From NCBI GenBank assembly GCA_002293345.1, contig DBDB01000054.1:7021-27479 (forward strand): a stretch of DNA of 20,459 nt, written 5' to 3'. Source of the stretch: Alistipes sp. UBA943 (GTDB lineage: Bacteria > Bacteroidota > Bacteroidia > Bacteroidales > Rikenellaceae). This document shows, one piece after another, positions 6,604 to 14,138 of the stretch. The notes below the pieces were generated by a model. The model worked only from the letters and a program-made list of their open reading frames with translations. It made no database searches and had not been told where the DNA came from. Made by a program: the position numbers and the translations under genes. Every line of letters starts with the position of its first letter. The stretch's first letter is position 1.

Positions 6604-8823
6604 ATGAGTGTAATGTACACAGTTATCGTCGCCGTACTCGGCGTACTGGCCGTATCGGGACTTTTCGTCGGTGTGACGAACGACGCGGTCAACTTCCTCA
6701 ATTCCGCCATCGGCTCCAAAGTGGCGCGCATGCGCACGATCCTCATCATCGCTTCGATCGGTATCGTTGTCGGTACCGTCACGTCGACCGGTATGATGGA
6801 GGTGGCGCGTAACGGTATGTTTCATCCCGAACTGTTCACGTTCCACGAGGTGATGATGTTGTATCTGGGCGTAATGTTCGCCAATGTCATCCTGCTTGAC
6901 CTGTACAACTCGCTCGGATTGCCGACGTCGACCACCGTGTCGCTGATCTTCTGTCTGCTGGGCTCGGCGATCGCCGTGTCGGTATACAAAATTTCCGGCA
7001 ACGACGGACTCACGATGGCTGACTTGGGACACTATATCAATGCCGATCGCGCGATGGGTATCATCTCCGGTATCCTGCTGTCCGTCGTGCTGGCCTTCGC
7101 GTTCGGTACGCTGTTGATGTACCTCTCACGACTCATCTTCACGTTCCGTTACAAAGCCATATTCAGCCGTTGGGGTGCCCTGTGGTGCGGATTGTCCCTC
7201 ACGGCGATCCTCTACTTCACCCTCTTCAAAGGATTGAAAGGCGTGATGAAGGGGAGCGAAGTCTACGCGTGGATCAACGACAATATTTGGGTGTCGATGA
7301 TCGGTATTTGGGCGGTGTCGTCACTCATCTTCTTCCTGCTGAGTCGTGCGAGGGTGAACACGTTGAAGGTAACGATCCTTGCTGGCACGTTCGCCCTGGC
7401 CCTGGCCTTCGCGGGTAACGACCTGGTGAACTTTATCGGTGTGCCGATTGCGGGTTACGACGCGTTCCAATTGGCTCGCGAGGCGGGCGACAGCAATATA
7501 TTGATGGGCGGTCTCAATGAAAGCGTGCCTGCAAACGTGCTGCTGTTGGTCTTGGCGGGGCTGATTATGGTCGTCACGCTATGGACGTCGAAAAAGGCGA
7601 TGAAGGTGACCGAAACGGAGATCTCGCTCGCCACGCAGGGTGAAACGGAACGTGAGTTCGGGTCGTCGGCCGTGTCGCGTGCATTGGTGCGCGGCGCCAT
7701 CCTGACCAGCAACGCGGTCAACAAGATCATTCCCGAACGTATGCGGGAGAAGATCGCGAAGCGTTTCGAGTTTGCCGACGTGGAGAATACCGGCGCTCCG
7801 TACGACATGATTCGTGCGACGTTGAACCTCACCGTGTCGGCGATCCTGATCGCGGTCGGTACGTCGTTGAAACTGCCGTTGTCGACCACCTACGTGACGT
7901 TCATGGTGGCGATGGGTTCGTCGCTCGCCGACAAGGCTTGGGGACGCGAGAGTGCCGTGTACCGTATTTCGGGTGTGTTGACGGTTGTTACCGGTTGGTT
8001 CGTCACGGGACTCGGTGGATTCGTCATCGCACTGGCGATCGGACTGGCGTTGATCTATGGCGGTACGGTGGCGTTCATCATTATCACGGTACTGTGTTGC
8101 TACATGCTTGTCAAGGGCAACTTCTTCTCGAAACACAACAAGAAAACGGGGGCCGAAACAGAGGTGGAGGCTGAGACGGGTGACGATATTCTGTATAACC
8201 TTACACAGGAAGTATGTGCCACGATGGAGCGTGCCACGTCGGTGTACGACCGCACGCTGCTGGCCGTGTTGAAGGAGAACCGCAAGGTATTGCGCGAGAT
8301 GGTACGCGAGTCGAACGACCTGTTTCAACAGTCGCGCAAACGCAAATATTCGCTCCTGCCGACGCTGCGCAAACTGCAACAGGGTGATGTATACACGTCG
8401 CACTACTATGTGCAGGTGGTCGACTACCTGAATGAGGTGACCAAGGCGCTGGTGCACATTACCGCCCCGGCCTACCAGCATATCGACAACAACCATGAGG
8501 GATTCACGAAGGAGCAGACCGAGGACCTGCGTCACATCAACGACGAGGTGGAGAAGATCTACCGCCAGGTGAACCACATGTTGCAGACGGGTGACTTCTT
8601 GGAACTGAATATGGTGTTGGAGATGCGCGACCGGTTGTTCGAGACGATTGCCGACGCGATACAGTCCGAGGTGTCGCGAATCAACCACCACCAATCGAAT
8701 ACCAAAGCGAGCGTGCTCTACCTGACGATCCTTAGTGAGACAAAAAACATGGTGCTCCAATCGCGCAACCTGCTCAAATCGCAACGCTATTTCCTCGACC
8801 ATAAACACGGAGGTGCAGTTTAG
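6604..8823 (+). CDS. PiT-family phosphate transporter with C-terminal PhoU-like domain
   Basis: Secondary transporter for inorganic phosphate in the inner membrane, 739 residues. The two inverted PiT half-repeats are marked by their signatures: TNDAVNF at 25-31 and GNDLVNF at 271-277. About a dozen hydrophobic segments fill residues 1-515, with a cytoplasmic loop near 340-390. From about residue 530 the sequence becomes soluble and helical (YNLTQEVCATMERATSVYDRTLLAVLKENRKVLREMV...), resembling a PhoU-type helical bundle. PiT proteins fused to such a domain are common in Bacteroidota; the domain may sense phosphate status or gate the channel. The gene has its own promoter and is followed after 1 nt by the DUF4924 gene. 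An arsenate or sulfate substrate is possible but less likely. Confidence 0.92.
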   Translation: MSVMYTVIVAVLGVLAVSGLFVGVTNDAVNFLNSAIGSKVARMRTILIIASIGIVVGTVTSTGMMEVARNGMFHPELFTFHEVMMLYLGVMFANVILLDLYNSLGLPTSTTVSLIFCLLGSAIAVSVYKISGNDGLTMADLGHYINADRAMGIISGILLSVVLAFAFGTLLMYLSRLIFTFRYKAIFSRWGALWCGLSLTAILYFTLFKGLKGVMKGSEVYAWINDNIWVSMIGIWAVSSLIFFLLSRARVNTLKVTILAGTFALALAFAGNDLVNFIGVPIAGYDAFQLAREAGDSNILMGGLNESVPANVLLLVLAGLIMVVTLWTSKKAMKVTETEISLATQGETEREFGSSAVSRALVRGAILTSNAVNKIIPERMREKIAKRFEFADVENTGAPYDMIRATLNLTVSAILIAVGTSLKLPLSTTYVTFMVAMGSSLADKAWGRESAVYRISGVLTVVTGWFVTGLGGFVIALAIGLALIYGGTVAFIIITVLCCYMLVKGNFFSKHNKKTGAETEVEAETGDDILYNLTQEVCATMERATSVYDRTLLAVLKENRKVLREMVRESNDLFQQSRKRKYSLLPTLRKLQQGDVYTSHYYVQVVDYLNEVTKALVHITAPAYQHIDNNHEGFTKEQTEDLRHINDEVEKIYRQVNHMLQTGDFLELNMVLEMRDRLFETIADAIQSEVSRINHHQSNTKASVLYLTILSETKNMVLQSRNLLKSQRYFLDHKHGGAV

Positions 8824-8824
8824 T

Positions 8825-9364
8825 ATGGATATAGCTATTGCGAAACGTCGCGAAAATATTGCGGAGTACATTCTCTATCTGTGGCAGGTGGAAGATTTGC
8901 TTCGTGCGGTGCAGTTCAGTCCGGAGGCGATATTTTCACAGTTCGTGGCTCCCCGGAACCTCCCCACAACCGAACAGCAGCACAACTTTCTGGCGTGGTA
9001 TCTCGATATTGCCAACCTGTTGCGTGAGGAGGGTAAGGAGGCGCAGGGACATCTCGATCACACGTTACACCTGATTGCAGACCTGAACGATCTGCACCTG
9101 AGGCTGTTGAAACTTCCTGCGGGGGAGCACTACACACAAACGTTCGCTCGCCTGCAACCCGAACTATCCAAATTACGCGGCGAATTCGAGGGGAGTGATG
9201 TCGAGTTGATGTTTCGGAGTCTCTACGCGGCGATGCTCTATCGGATCAAAGGTGAAGGTGCGAAGGCCGACGATGTGATCGAACTGGTGTCACCCGTCGT
9301 GGCCGAGTTGGCGGATCTACACGGGAAGGTGGAACGCGGCGAACTCAATCTGTTTGGAGAATAA
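8825..9364 (+). CDS. DUF4924 family protein
   Basis: A 179-residue soluble protein of the Bacteroidota DUF4924 family, function unknown. The family opening KRRENIAEYILYLWQVEDLLRA and the block DLNDLHLRLLKLP (about residues 80-92) are clearly recognisable. It is predicted almost wholly helical, acidic, without signal peptide or membrane segment, hence cytoplasmic. The ATG at 8825 lies 1 nt beyond the PiT stop codon, and the upstream in-frame extension into the transporter gene was rejected because it has no independent support. Close coupling to the PiT-PhoU gene suggests co-expression and possibly a shared role in phosphate handling, but nothing in the sequence proves this. The -33 element of the rpmH promoter lies in its last codons. 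Confidence 0.85.
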   Translation: MDIAIAKRRENIAEYILYLWQVEDLLRAVQFSPEAIFSQFVAPRNLPTTEQQHNFLAWYLDIANLLREEGKEAQGHLDHTLHLIADLNDLHLRLLKLPAGEHYTQTFARLQPELSKLRGEFEGSDVELMFRSLYAAMLYRIKGEGAKADDVIELVSPVVAELADLHGKVERGELNLFGE

Positions 9365-9384
9365 AAATAAAGTTTTTATCTTTG
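9353..9384 (+). promoter_or_regulatory. Promoter of rpmH
   Basis: TTTG at 9353-9356, 20 nt, then TATCTTTG at 9377-9384: the best match in the window to the full Bacteroidota -33/-7 promoter. Transcription would start near 9389. The 34-nt leader begins with a small hairpin (CTCC/GGAG, about 9387-9398) and is otherwise A-rich, as expected for efficient initiation without a Shine-Dalgarno sequence. Confidence 0.75.
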
Positions 9385-9422
9385 CCCTCCAATCGGAGAC
9401 TAAAAATTAAAATAGATAAGTT

Positions 9423-9590
9423 ATGGCAATGAAACGTACCTACCAGCCATCGCGCCGGAAAAGGATCAATAAGCATGGATTTCGTCAACGCATGTCGACA
9501 CCTAATGGTCGTAAAGTTCTGGCCGCACGCCGTGCCAAAGGGCGCAAAAAACTGACCGTAAGTTGCGAAGCAACATTCAAGTACAACTAA
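9423..9590 (+). CDS. rpmH: 50S ribosomal protein bL34
   Basis: Large-subunit ribosomal protein bL34, 55 residues, very basic. It carries the family core MKRTYQPSRRKRINKHGFRQRM followed by GRKVLAARRAKGRKKLTV. The C-terminal tail SCEATFKYN is longer than in enterobacterial L34 (46 residues), as is usual in Bacteroidota. Two ATGs are available (9423 and 9429); the first gives MAMKRTYQPS and is used here, while the second, giving MKRTYQPS, is equally plausible. It has its own strong promoter and a strong terminator immediately after the stop. The common neighbours rnpA and dnaA are not nearby. Confidence 0.95.
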   Translation: MAMKRTYQPSRRKRINKHGFRQRMSTPNGRKVLAARRAKGRKKLTVSCEATFKYN

Positions 9591-9592
9591 CG

Positions 9593-9629
9593 ACAAAGCC
9601 CCGCTCGATGAGCGGGGCTTTGTGTTTTT
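9593..9629 (+). terminator. Rho-independent terminator after rpmH
   Basis: A 14-bp perfect stem (9593-9606 with 9610-9623, core AAAGCCCCGCTC) around a 3-nt GAT loop, followed by TTTTT at 9625-9629. It begins 3 nt after the rpmH stop. Confidence 0.92.
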
Positions 9630-9642
9630 CAAGACCCTTTTA

Positions 9643-9756
9643 AACCGCCGCTTTTTGACCCAACTGTCGCTTTTTTTTTCTAAAAACCTTCAAGACCGCC
9701 GCTTTTTGGTGAAAAGCGGCGGTTTGAAAAAGGTTTTTTGCGTCAAGGTTTTAGAG
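9643..9756. repeat. Intergenic repeat fragment with long inverted repeat
   Basis: AT-rich spacer between the rpmH terminator and murA. It holds a partial module ACCGCCGCTTTTT (9644-9656), CAACTGTCGCTTTT (9661-9674), and a large hairpin. The inner stem 9695-9706/9712-9723 is 12 bp and perfect, and it extends outward through CAA/TTG-like and AAAAACCTT/AAGGTTTTT pairing to about 9682-9740. The block 9695-9716 matches 17183-17204 and 20046-20067 at 21 of 22 positions. It therefore belongs to the same repeat family as the two large copies around mrcA. Confidence 0.8.
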
Positions 9757-9767
9757 AAGAAAAAGTG

Positions 9768-9775
9768 TATCTTTG
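9768..9775 (+). promoter_or_regulatory. -7 box of the murA operon promoter
   Basis: TATCTTTG is an exact TAnnTTTG match, 15 nt before the murA ATG. The nearest TTG upstream (9738-9740, end of TTTTTTG) is 27 nt away, a little further than usual. Confidence 0.6.
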
Positions 9776-9790
9776 TAAGAAAACGATAAT

Positions 9791-11104
9791 ATGGCGAGTT
9801 TTCAAGTTGAAGGGGGACACAGGTTACGGGGTGAAGTGACGCCCCAGGGTGCGAAGAACGAGGCGTTGCAGATATTGTGTGCCGTGTTGTTGACGCGCGA
9901 ACGTGTCGTGGTACACAACATTCCCCAGATTTTGGACGTCATGCAACTCATCGACTTGTTGCGGCGTATGGGTGTCGAAGTGGAGAAACTGAGCGATTCG
10001 AGCTACGCGTTCCGTGCCGCGGAGATCGACATCGACTACTTGCAGACGGAGGACTATTGTAAACGTGCCAGTGCGTTGCGTGGCTCGGTGATGCTGTTGG
10101 GTCCCATGTTGGCACGCTTCGGTGTCGGATACATGCCCAAACCGGGTGGCGACAAGATCGGACGTCGACGCATGGACACGCACTTCATCGGGTTCCAAAA
10201 GTTGGGTGCGATTATCGATTTCGATACGCGTGACGTATGTTCCACGGTGCGTGCCAACAACGGATTACGCGGGACGTACATGTTGCTGGATGAGGCATCG
10301 GTGACGGGTACGGCGAATATCGTAATGGCGGCGGTGATGGCGAAGGGTGTCACGACGATCTACAACGCGGCATGCGAGCCCTACCTACAACAACTTTGCC
10401 TGATGTTGAACCGCATGGGGGCACGGATCTCGGGCATCGCGTCGAATTTGTTGACGATCGAGGGCGTGACGGAGTTGGGCGGTACGGAACACACGATGCT
10501 TCCGGACATGATCGAGATCGGCAGTTTTATCGGCATGGCGGCGATGACGCGTTCCGAGTTGACGATCAAGGATGTGGCGTTCGAGAAACTGGGTATCATA
10601 CCGGATCAGTTTGCACGCCTCGGAATCCGTTTCGAGCAGCGTGGCGAGGATATTTTCATTCCGCAGCAGGAGCATTACCGTATCGAGAGTTTTATGGACG
10701 GGTCGATCATGACGATTGCCGATGCACCGTGGCCGGGTCTGACACCGGATTTGCTGTCGGTGTTTTTGGTTGTGGCGACGCAAGCGAAGGGGTCGGTGTT
10801 GATACATCAGAAAATGTTCGAGAGCCGCCTGTTCTTCGTGGATAAGTTGATCGACATGGGGGCACAGATCATCTTGTGTGACCCGCATCGTGCCACGGTC
10901 ATCGGTCATGACCATCACATTCGCTTGCGTGCCACGCGGATGGCGTCGCCCGACATTCGTGCCGGAGTGGCACTGCTGATCGCCGCGATGAGTGCCGAAG
11001 GGACGAGCGTCATCCAACACGTGGAGCAGATCGACCGCGGTTACTCGCGTATCGACGAACGCCTGAACGCCCTCGGGGCAAAGATTACCCGCTTGGACGA
11101 TTAA
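9791..11104 (+). CDS. murA: UDP-N-acetylglucosamine 1-carboxyvinyltransferase
   Basis: Cytoplasmic enzyme that transfers enolpyruvate from PEP to UDP-GlcNAc, the first committed step of peptidoglycan precursor synthesis. It has 437 residues, a normal length. Substrate-binding Lys22-Asn23 are in GAKNE, and the catalytic loop is at 118-126 (PGGDKIGRR). The C-terminal block DIRAGVALLIAAMSAEG...IDRGY contains the conserved Arg. The residue that is Cys115 in E. coli (PGGCTIG) is Asp121 here, codon GAC at 10151-10153. An Asp at this site is known in mycobacterial and chlamydial MurA; it keeps activity and prevents alkylation by fosfomycin. First gene of an operon with rsgA, whose start overlaps its stop codon by 1 nt (TAATG). 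Confidence 0.97.
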   Translation: MASFQVEGGHRLRGEVTPQGAKNEALQILCAVLLTRERVVVHNIPQILDVMQLIDLLRRMGVEVEKLSDSSYAFRAAEIDIDYLQTEDYCKRASALRGSVMLLGPMLARFGVGYMPKPGGDKIGRRRMDTHFIGFQKLGAIIDFDTRDVCSTVRANNGLRGTYMLLDEASVTGTANIVMAAVMAKGVTTIYNAACEPYLQQLCLMLNRMGARISGIASNLLTIEGVTELGGTEHTMLPDMIEIGSFIGMAAMTRSELTIKDVAFEKLGIIPDQFARLGIRFEQRGEDIFIPQQEHYRIESFMDGSIMTIADAPWPGLTPDLLSVFLVVATQAKGSVLIHQKMFESRLFFVDKLIDMGAQIILCDPHRATVIGHDHHIRLRATRMASPDIRAGVALLIAAMSAEGTSVIQHVEQIDRGYSRIDERLNALGAKITRLDD

Positions 11105-12030
11105 TGCCAATGGAGGGGACAGTTGTACGCGCCACGGGCAGTTGGTACGAGGTGCTGACAGAGGATGGAGACGGCGGCAAACGTGTCGATTGCAGGATCC
11201 GGGGACGGTTACGGTTGAAAGGCGTGCGGTCGACGAACCCCGTGGTGGTGGGCGACCGGGTGGTGATCGAGGGAGAGGCGACGGATTCGGTTATCACGAA
11301 GATTCTGCCGCGCCGCAACTATATCATCCGCCGTGCGTCCAATCTGTCGAAAGAGTCGCACATCATCGCGGCCAATGTGGATCGTGCGTTGCTGGTCGTG
11401 ACGCTGTTCGATCCCGCCACGCCGGTAGAGTTCGTAGACCGATTTCTGGTAACGTGCGAGGCGTATCATGTGCCGGTGACGATCGTGCTGTCCAAAGCGG
11501 ATCTGCTGCGGGGCGCATTGGAAGTAGTGGAGGAATTCGGAAACATTTACCAAGGGGCGGGGTACGACGTGCTGGAAGTGTCGGCAGTGGATGGCACGGG
11601 AGTCGAGGCCGTGAAGGCGTTGCTGCGGGATCATACGACCCTGTTGGCGGGCAATTCGGGGGTGGGTAAATCGACGCTGGTAGCGGCCATAGAGCCGGGA
11701 TTGGATATTCGTACGGGAGCGATCTCCGAGAGCCATCACAAGGGGCGTCACACGACTACCTTCTCGACCATGTATGCGCTCTCGGGGGGTGGTTTCATCA
11801 TCGACACGCCGGGTATCAAGGGGTTCGGCCTGATCGACATCGGTGACAATGAGCTGTGGCATTACTTCCCGGAGATGATGCGCGTGGCGCCCGGCTGCAA
11901 GTTTTATAACTGTACCCATACACATGAGCCCGGCTGTGCCGTTGTGGCGGCCGTAGAGCGTGGGGAGATCAGCGCATCGCGATACGAAAGTTACCTGAAA
12001 ATGCGAGAGGATGACGAAAAACACCGATAA
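11104..12030 (+). CDS. rsgA: Ribosome small subunit-dependent GTPase A
   Basis: Circularly permuted GTPase that binds the maturing 30S subunit and checks late assembly of the decoding centre. It has 308 residues. An N-terminal OB-fold domain (about 1-70) is followed by the GTPase in permuted order: G4 as SKAD (130-133, Ser in place of the usual Asn), G5 VSA (159-161), G1 GNSGVGKST (183-191), the switch RHTTTF (about 215-220) and G3 DTPG (234-237). A C-terminal zinc knuckle is formed by Cys265, Cys270, His272 and Cys278. All expected elements are present. The start overlaps the murA stop by one base and its end overlaps the aminotransferase by 20 nt, so the three genes are tightly coupled. Confidence 0.96.
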   Translation: MPMEGTVVRATGSWYEVLTEDGDGGKRVDCRIRGRLRLKGVRSTNPVVVGDRVVIEGEATDSVITKILPRRNYIIRRASNLSKESHIIAANVDRALLVVTLFDPATPVEFVDRFLVTCEAYHVPVTIVLSKADLLRGALEVVEEFGNIYQGAGYDVLEVSAVDGTGVEAVKALLRDHTTLLAGNSGVGKSTLVAAIEPGLDIRTGAISESHHKGRHTTTFSTMYALSGGGFIIDTPGIKGFGLIDIGDNELWHYFPEMMRVAPGCKFYNCTHTHEPGCAVVAAVERGEISASRYESYLKMREDDEKHR

Positions 12031-13195
12031 GAATGGAGGAGAGAGAGGTGGTGTGTCGCAAATTTTGAGGCGGCAGTTTCTTGCCCACGTGGGACAGACC
12101 TCACCGTCACCGTTGATGATCGAAGTGGCACGTGCCGAAGGGGTATTCTTCTACACGCCCGAAGGGAGACGCTATTACGACCTGATTGCCGGTGTGTCGG
12201 TGAGCAACGTGGGACATGCCAATCCCGATGTCGTCGCGGCTGTGCAATGCCAGGCGGCCGAGTATATGCATGTAATGGTGTACGGCGAACTCGTCGAACG
12301 TCCGCAGGTGCAGTTCGCCACACGTCTCTCCGAGCTGTTGGGTTTGGAGTGCGTGTACTTTGTCAACTCCGGTGCCGAGGCCATCGAGGGGGCCATCAAA
12401 ACGGCACGCCTCCACACGCATCGCGACACAGTGTTGAAGATGCGCCATGCGTATCACGGGTCGTCACACGGCCCCATGAGCGCTGACGCCCGCCTGACGT
12501 TCAACGATTTTGAGTCGTTGAACGTCATCGACGACCACACGGCATGTGTGGTCGTCGAGCCCGTGCAGGGCGAGGCGGGCGTCAGGCTGCCGGATATGGA
12601 GTGGATGGCAGCCCTGCGCAAACGGTGCAGCGACGCGGGGGCGTTGCTCGTGTTCGACGAAGTGCAGACCGGCATGGGACGCACAGGTACCATGTTCGCG
12701 ATGCAGCAGATAGAGTCGTTCGGCATCCGTCCCGATATCGTGTGCATGGCCAAGGCCATCGGGGGAGGCATGCCGTTGGGAGCCTTTGCCGCCAACCGTG
12801 ACGTGATGGGAGCGCTACAGGATCCACCGTTAGGCTACATCAACACCTTCGGAGGACATCCGGTGTGCTGTGCCGCGGGATTGGCCGCATTAAATTACCT
12901 TGAGCAACACCGTCTCGTCGAACAGGTCGAATCCAAGGGAGAACTCTACGAACAACTCCTTCGGGATCACCCACAGGTTCGTGAGATTCGCCGATCGGGA
13001 CTGCTGATGGCTGTGGAGTTGGGTAATTCGGAGAAAATGTATCGCCTGATGGAACTCTTCAAAGATTCCGGTATCCTCAGCGATTGGTTCCTCTATTGTG
13101 ACACCGCATTCCGCATTTCGCCACCCCTCACGATCACCGAATTCGAAATCCGCGATAGCTCCCGCCTCATTCTCGAAGCACTCGATAGCTTGTAA
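12011..13195 (+). CDS. Class III PLP-dependent aminotransferase (acetylornithine/ornithine type)
   Basis: Cytoplasmic fold-type I, class III aminotransferase, 394 residues. Visible are the phosphate-binding NSGAEA (119-124), YHG (148-150), FDEVQTGMGRTG with PLP-contacting Asp216, and the Schiff-base lysine Lys248 in AKAIGGGMPLGAF. The family includes acetylornithine, ornithine, 4-aminobutyrate and related aminotransferases. The sequence does not let me choose the substrate, and no arginine-pathway genes are nearby, so no symbol is given. The ATG at 12011 overlaps rsgA by 20 nt. A GTG at 12053 would give a start closer to the conserved LRRQFLAHVGQTSPSP and is an alternative. Last gene of the murA-rsgA unit, closed by the terminator at 13230. 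Confidence 0.88.
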   Translation: MTKNTDKNGGERGGVSQILRRQFLAHVGQTSPSPLMIEVARAEGVFFYTPEGRRYYDLIAGVSVSNVGHANPDVVAAVQCQAAEYMHVMVYGELVERPQVQFATRLSELLGLECVYFVNSGAEAIEGAIKTARLHTHRDTVLKMRHAYHGSSHGPMSADARLTFNDFESLNVIDDHTACVVVEPVQGEAGVRLPDMEWMAALRKRCSDAGALLVFDEVQTGMGRTGTMFAMQQIESFGIRPDIVCMAKAIGGGMPLGAFAANRDVMGALQDPPLGYINTFGGHPVCCAAGLAALNYLEQHRLVEQVESKGELYEQLLRDHPQVREIRRSGLLMAVELGNSEKMYRLMELFKDSGILSDWFLYCDTAFRISPPLTITEFEIRDSSRLILEALDSL

Positions 13196-13216
13196 TTTTT
13201 CCTAAGACCTTTGTCG

Positions 13217-13230
13217 CAACTGTCGCTTTT
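13217..13230 (+). repeat. CAACTGTCGCTTTT repeat, copy 2
   Basis: An exact 14-mer shared with 9661-9674 and 17157-17170. Each copy lies just downstream of a plus-strand transcription unit and runs into a T-tract. Here CTAAGACCTTT (13202-13212) precedes it, as CTAAGACCTTT also does at 17111-17121. Confidence 0.75.
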
Positions 13231-13277
13231 TTTTAAAGAGAAGCCCCCACCTAACGGCGGGGGCTTCTCTTTAAAAA
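13230..13277. terminator. Bidirectional rho-independent terminator
   Basis: A stem of up to 19 bp (13230-13248 with 13259-13277, core AAAGAGAAGCCCCC) around a 10-nt loop, flanked by T-runs on one side and A-runs on the other. It lies between the convergent aminotransferase (+) and lipoprotein (-) genes and can serve both. Confidence 0.9.
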
Positions 13278-13287
13278 GTTCGATCAA

Positions 13288-13965
13288 TTAGGCTTTGATC
13301 TTCGTTACGTTACGCTCACCATCGGCTTTCTCTTTGATGATCACGTCGCCATCCCTCTGGTGGATAACTTTCTCGACCTCACGGCCATCCTCGGTTTTCA
13401 CCTTCTCGAAGTCGCGACGCTCGCCGTCATGCTCCTTAACGAACTCACGTGCCTCGCCATCGACATGCTCTTTGAGAACGTCTTTGTACTCATCCTCTTT
13501 CATCTTCACAGTCAGGCGTTGTCCATCCGAAGTTTTGGTGTGCCACACGTCACGGAAGTGACCGTTGCGCATGTGCCATCTGTCGTTGGCTTTCACCAAC
13601 TCGTACGTGCCCTGCTCAGTCTCACCGTTGTTGAACTCGTGGTTCAACACAACCGTTGCGGTCTTCTTGTCGGGAGAGACGGTCTCAGATACCACTTTCG
13701 TCGATTTCAAGCCGCCTTTGGATTGGATCACAGGGTGAACCTTCGTCTTCATGGCATGCTTGTAGGTGGTTTTCTCAGCCTGAACGGTAGCGGGCGCTAC
13801 AGCGGGCTCGAAATGGAAATGCTCCACATAAGTGTCGTAATTTCCACTCTTCAACATCTCAGCGTGCTCCAAAGCAGCCTCGGCAGCCTTTTGCTCCTTC
13901 GATTTGCAGCTCTGCAAGCCTACAACAACTGCAACAGCACACAAGATAACAAGTAATTTTTTCAT
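13288..13965 (-). CDS. Small charged lipoprotein with C-terminal DG-repeat tail
   Basis: Predicted lipoprotein of 225 residues, function unknown. The signal peptide MKKLLVILCAVAVVVG leads to the lipobox LQSC with acylation at Cys20. The start at 13965 is chosen because it opens this signal peptide; the 35 in-frame codons upstream run towards the tRNA and look non-coding. The N-terminal half (KAAEAALEHAEMLKSGNYDTYVEHF... to about residue 140) resembles DUF4878/NTF2-like small lipoproteins. The C-terminal half is highly charged with six Asp-Gly turns at residues 147, 169, 180, 193, 205 and 215, suggesting a short repetitive beta structure. The tRNA-Arg gene lies about 97 nt upstream on the same strand. 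No good TAnnTTTG box is seen between them, so read-through from the tRNA promoter is possible. Confidence 0.8.
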   Translation of the reverse strand: MKKLLVILCAVAVVVGLQSCKSKEQKAAEAALEHAEMLKSGNYDTYVEHFHFEPAVAPATVQAEKTTYKHAMKTKVHPVIQSKGGLKSTKVVSETVSPDKKTATVVLNHEFNNGETEQGTYELVKANDRWHMRNGHFRDVWHTKTSDGQRLTVKMKEDEYKDVLKEHVDGEAREFVKEHDGERRDFEKVKTEDGREVEKVIHQRDGDVIIKEKADGERNVTKIKA

Positions 13966-14061
13966 GGTTTGGTTTAATAAGGTTAATAATACGTTGTTAA
14001 CCCGATATTGCAACTTCCGTACCAAACCGACGTGCCAAAGTGAAAAATGCGCTCTTTTTTG

Positions 14062-14133
14062 TAGCCCCACCGCGACTCGAACGCGAATTTGAAGTTTAGG
14101 AAACTTCCGTTCTATCCCTTGAACTATGGAGCC
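14062..14133 (-). tRNA. tRNA-Arg (anticodon CCU)
   Basis: A complete 72-nt cloverleaf on the minus strand. Acceptor GGCTCCA pairs with TGGGGCT (two wobbles) with discriminator A, and the D stem is GTTC/GAAC. The anticodon stem GAAGT/ACTTC has loop TTCCTAA, giving anticodon CCT, which reads AGG. The T stem TCGCG/CGCGG has loop TTCGAGT. CCA is not encoded, so it is added after transcription. A -7 box overlaps the terminator hairpin just upstream. Confidence 0.95.
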
Positions 14134-14138
14134 AAATC

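Noticed and set aside
5626..7032. A 468-codon minus-strand open frame across mlaE, mlaF and the PiT gene
   Set aside because: It is antisense to three well-supported genes. Its product is rich in His, Arg and Asp, with no recognisable domain, as expected from reading GC-rich codons backwards.
7579..8871. A 430-codon minus-strand open frame inside the PiT gene
   Set aside because: It is antisense to the transporter and its PhoU-like domain, with biased His/Arg/Gln composition and no family.
9387..9398. Small hairpin in the rpmH leader as a regulatory (L34 autoregulation) element
   Set aside because: Only four base pairs with a 4-nt loop; too weak to claim.
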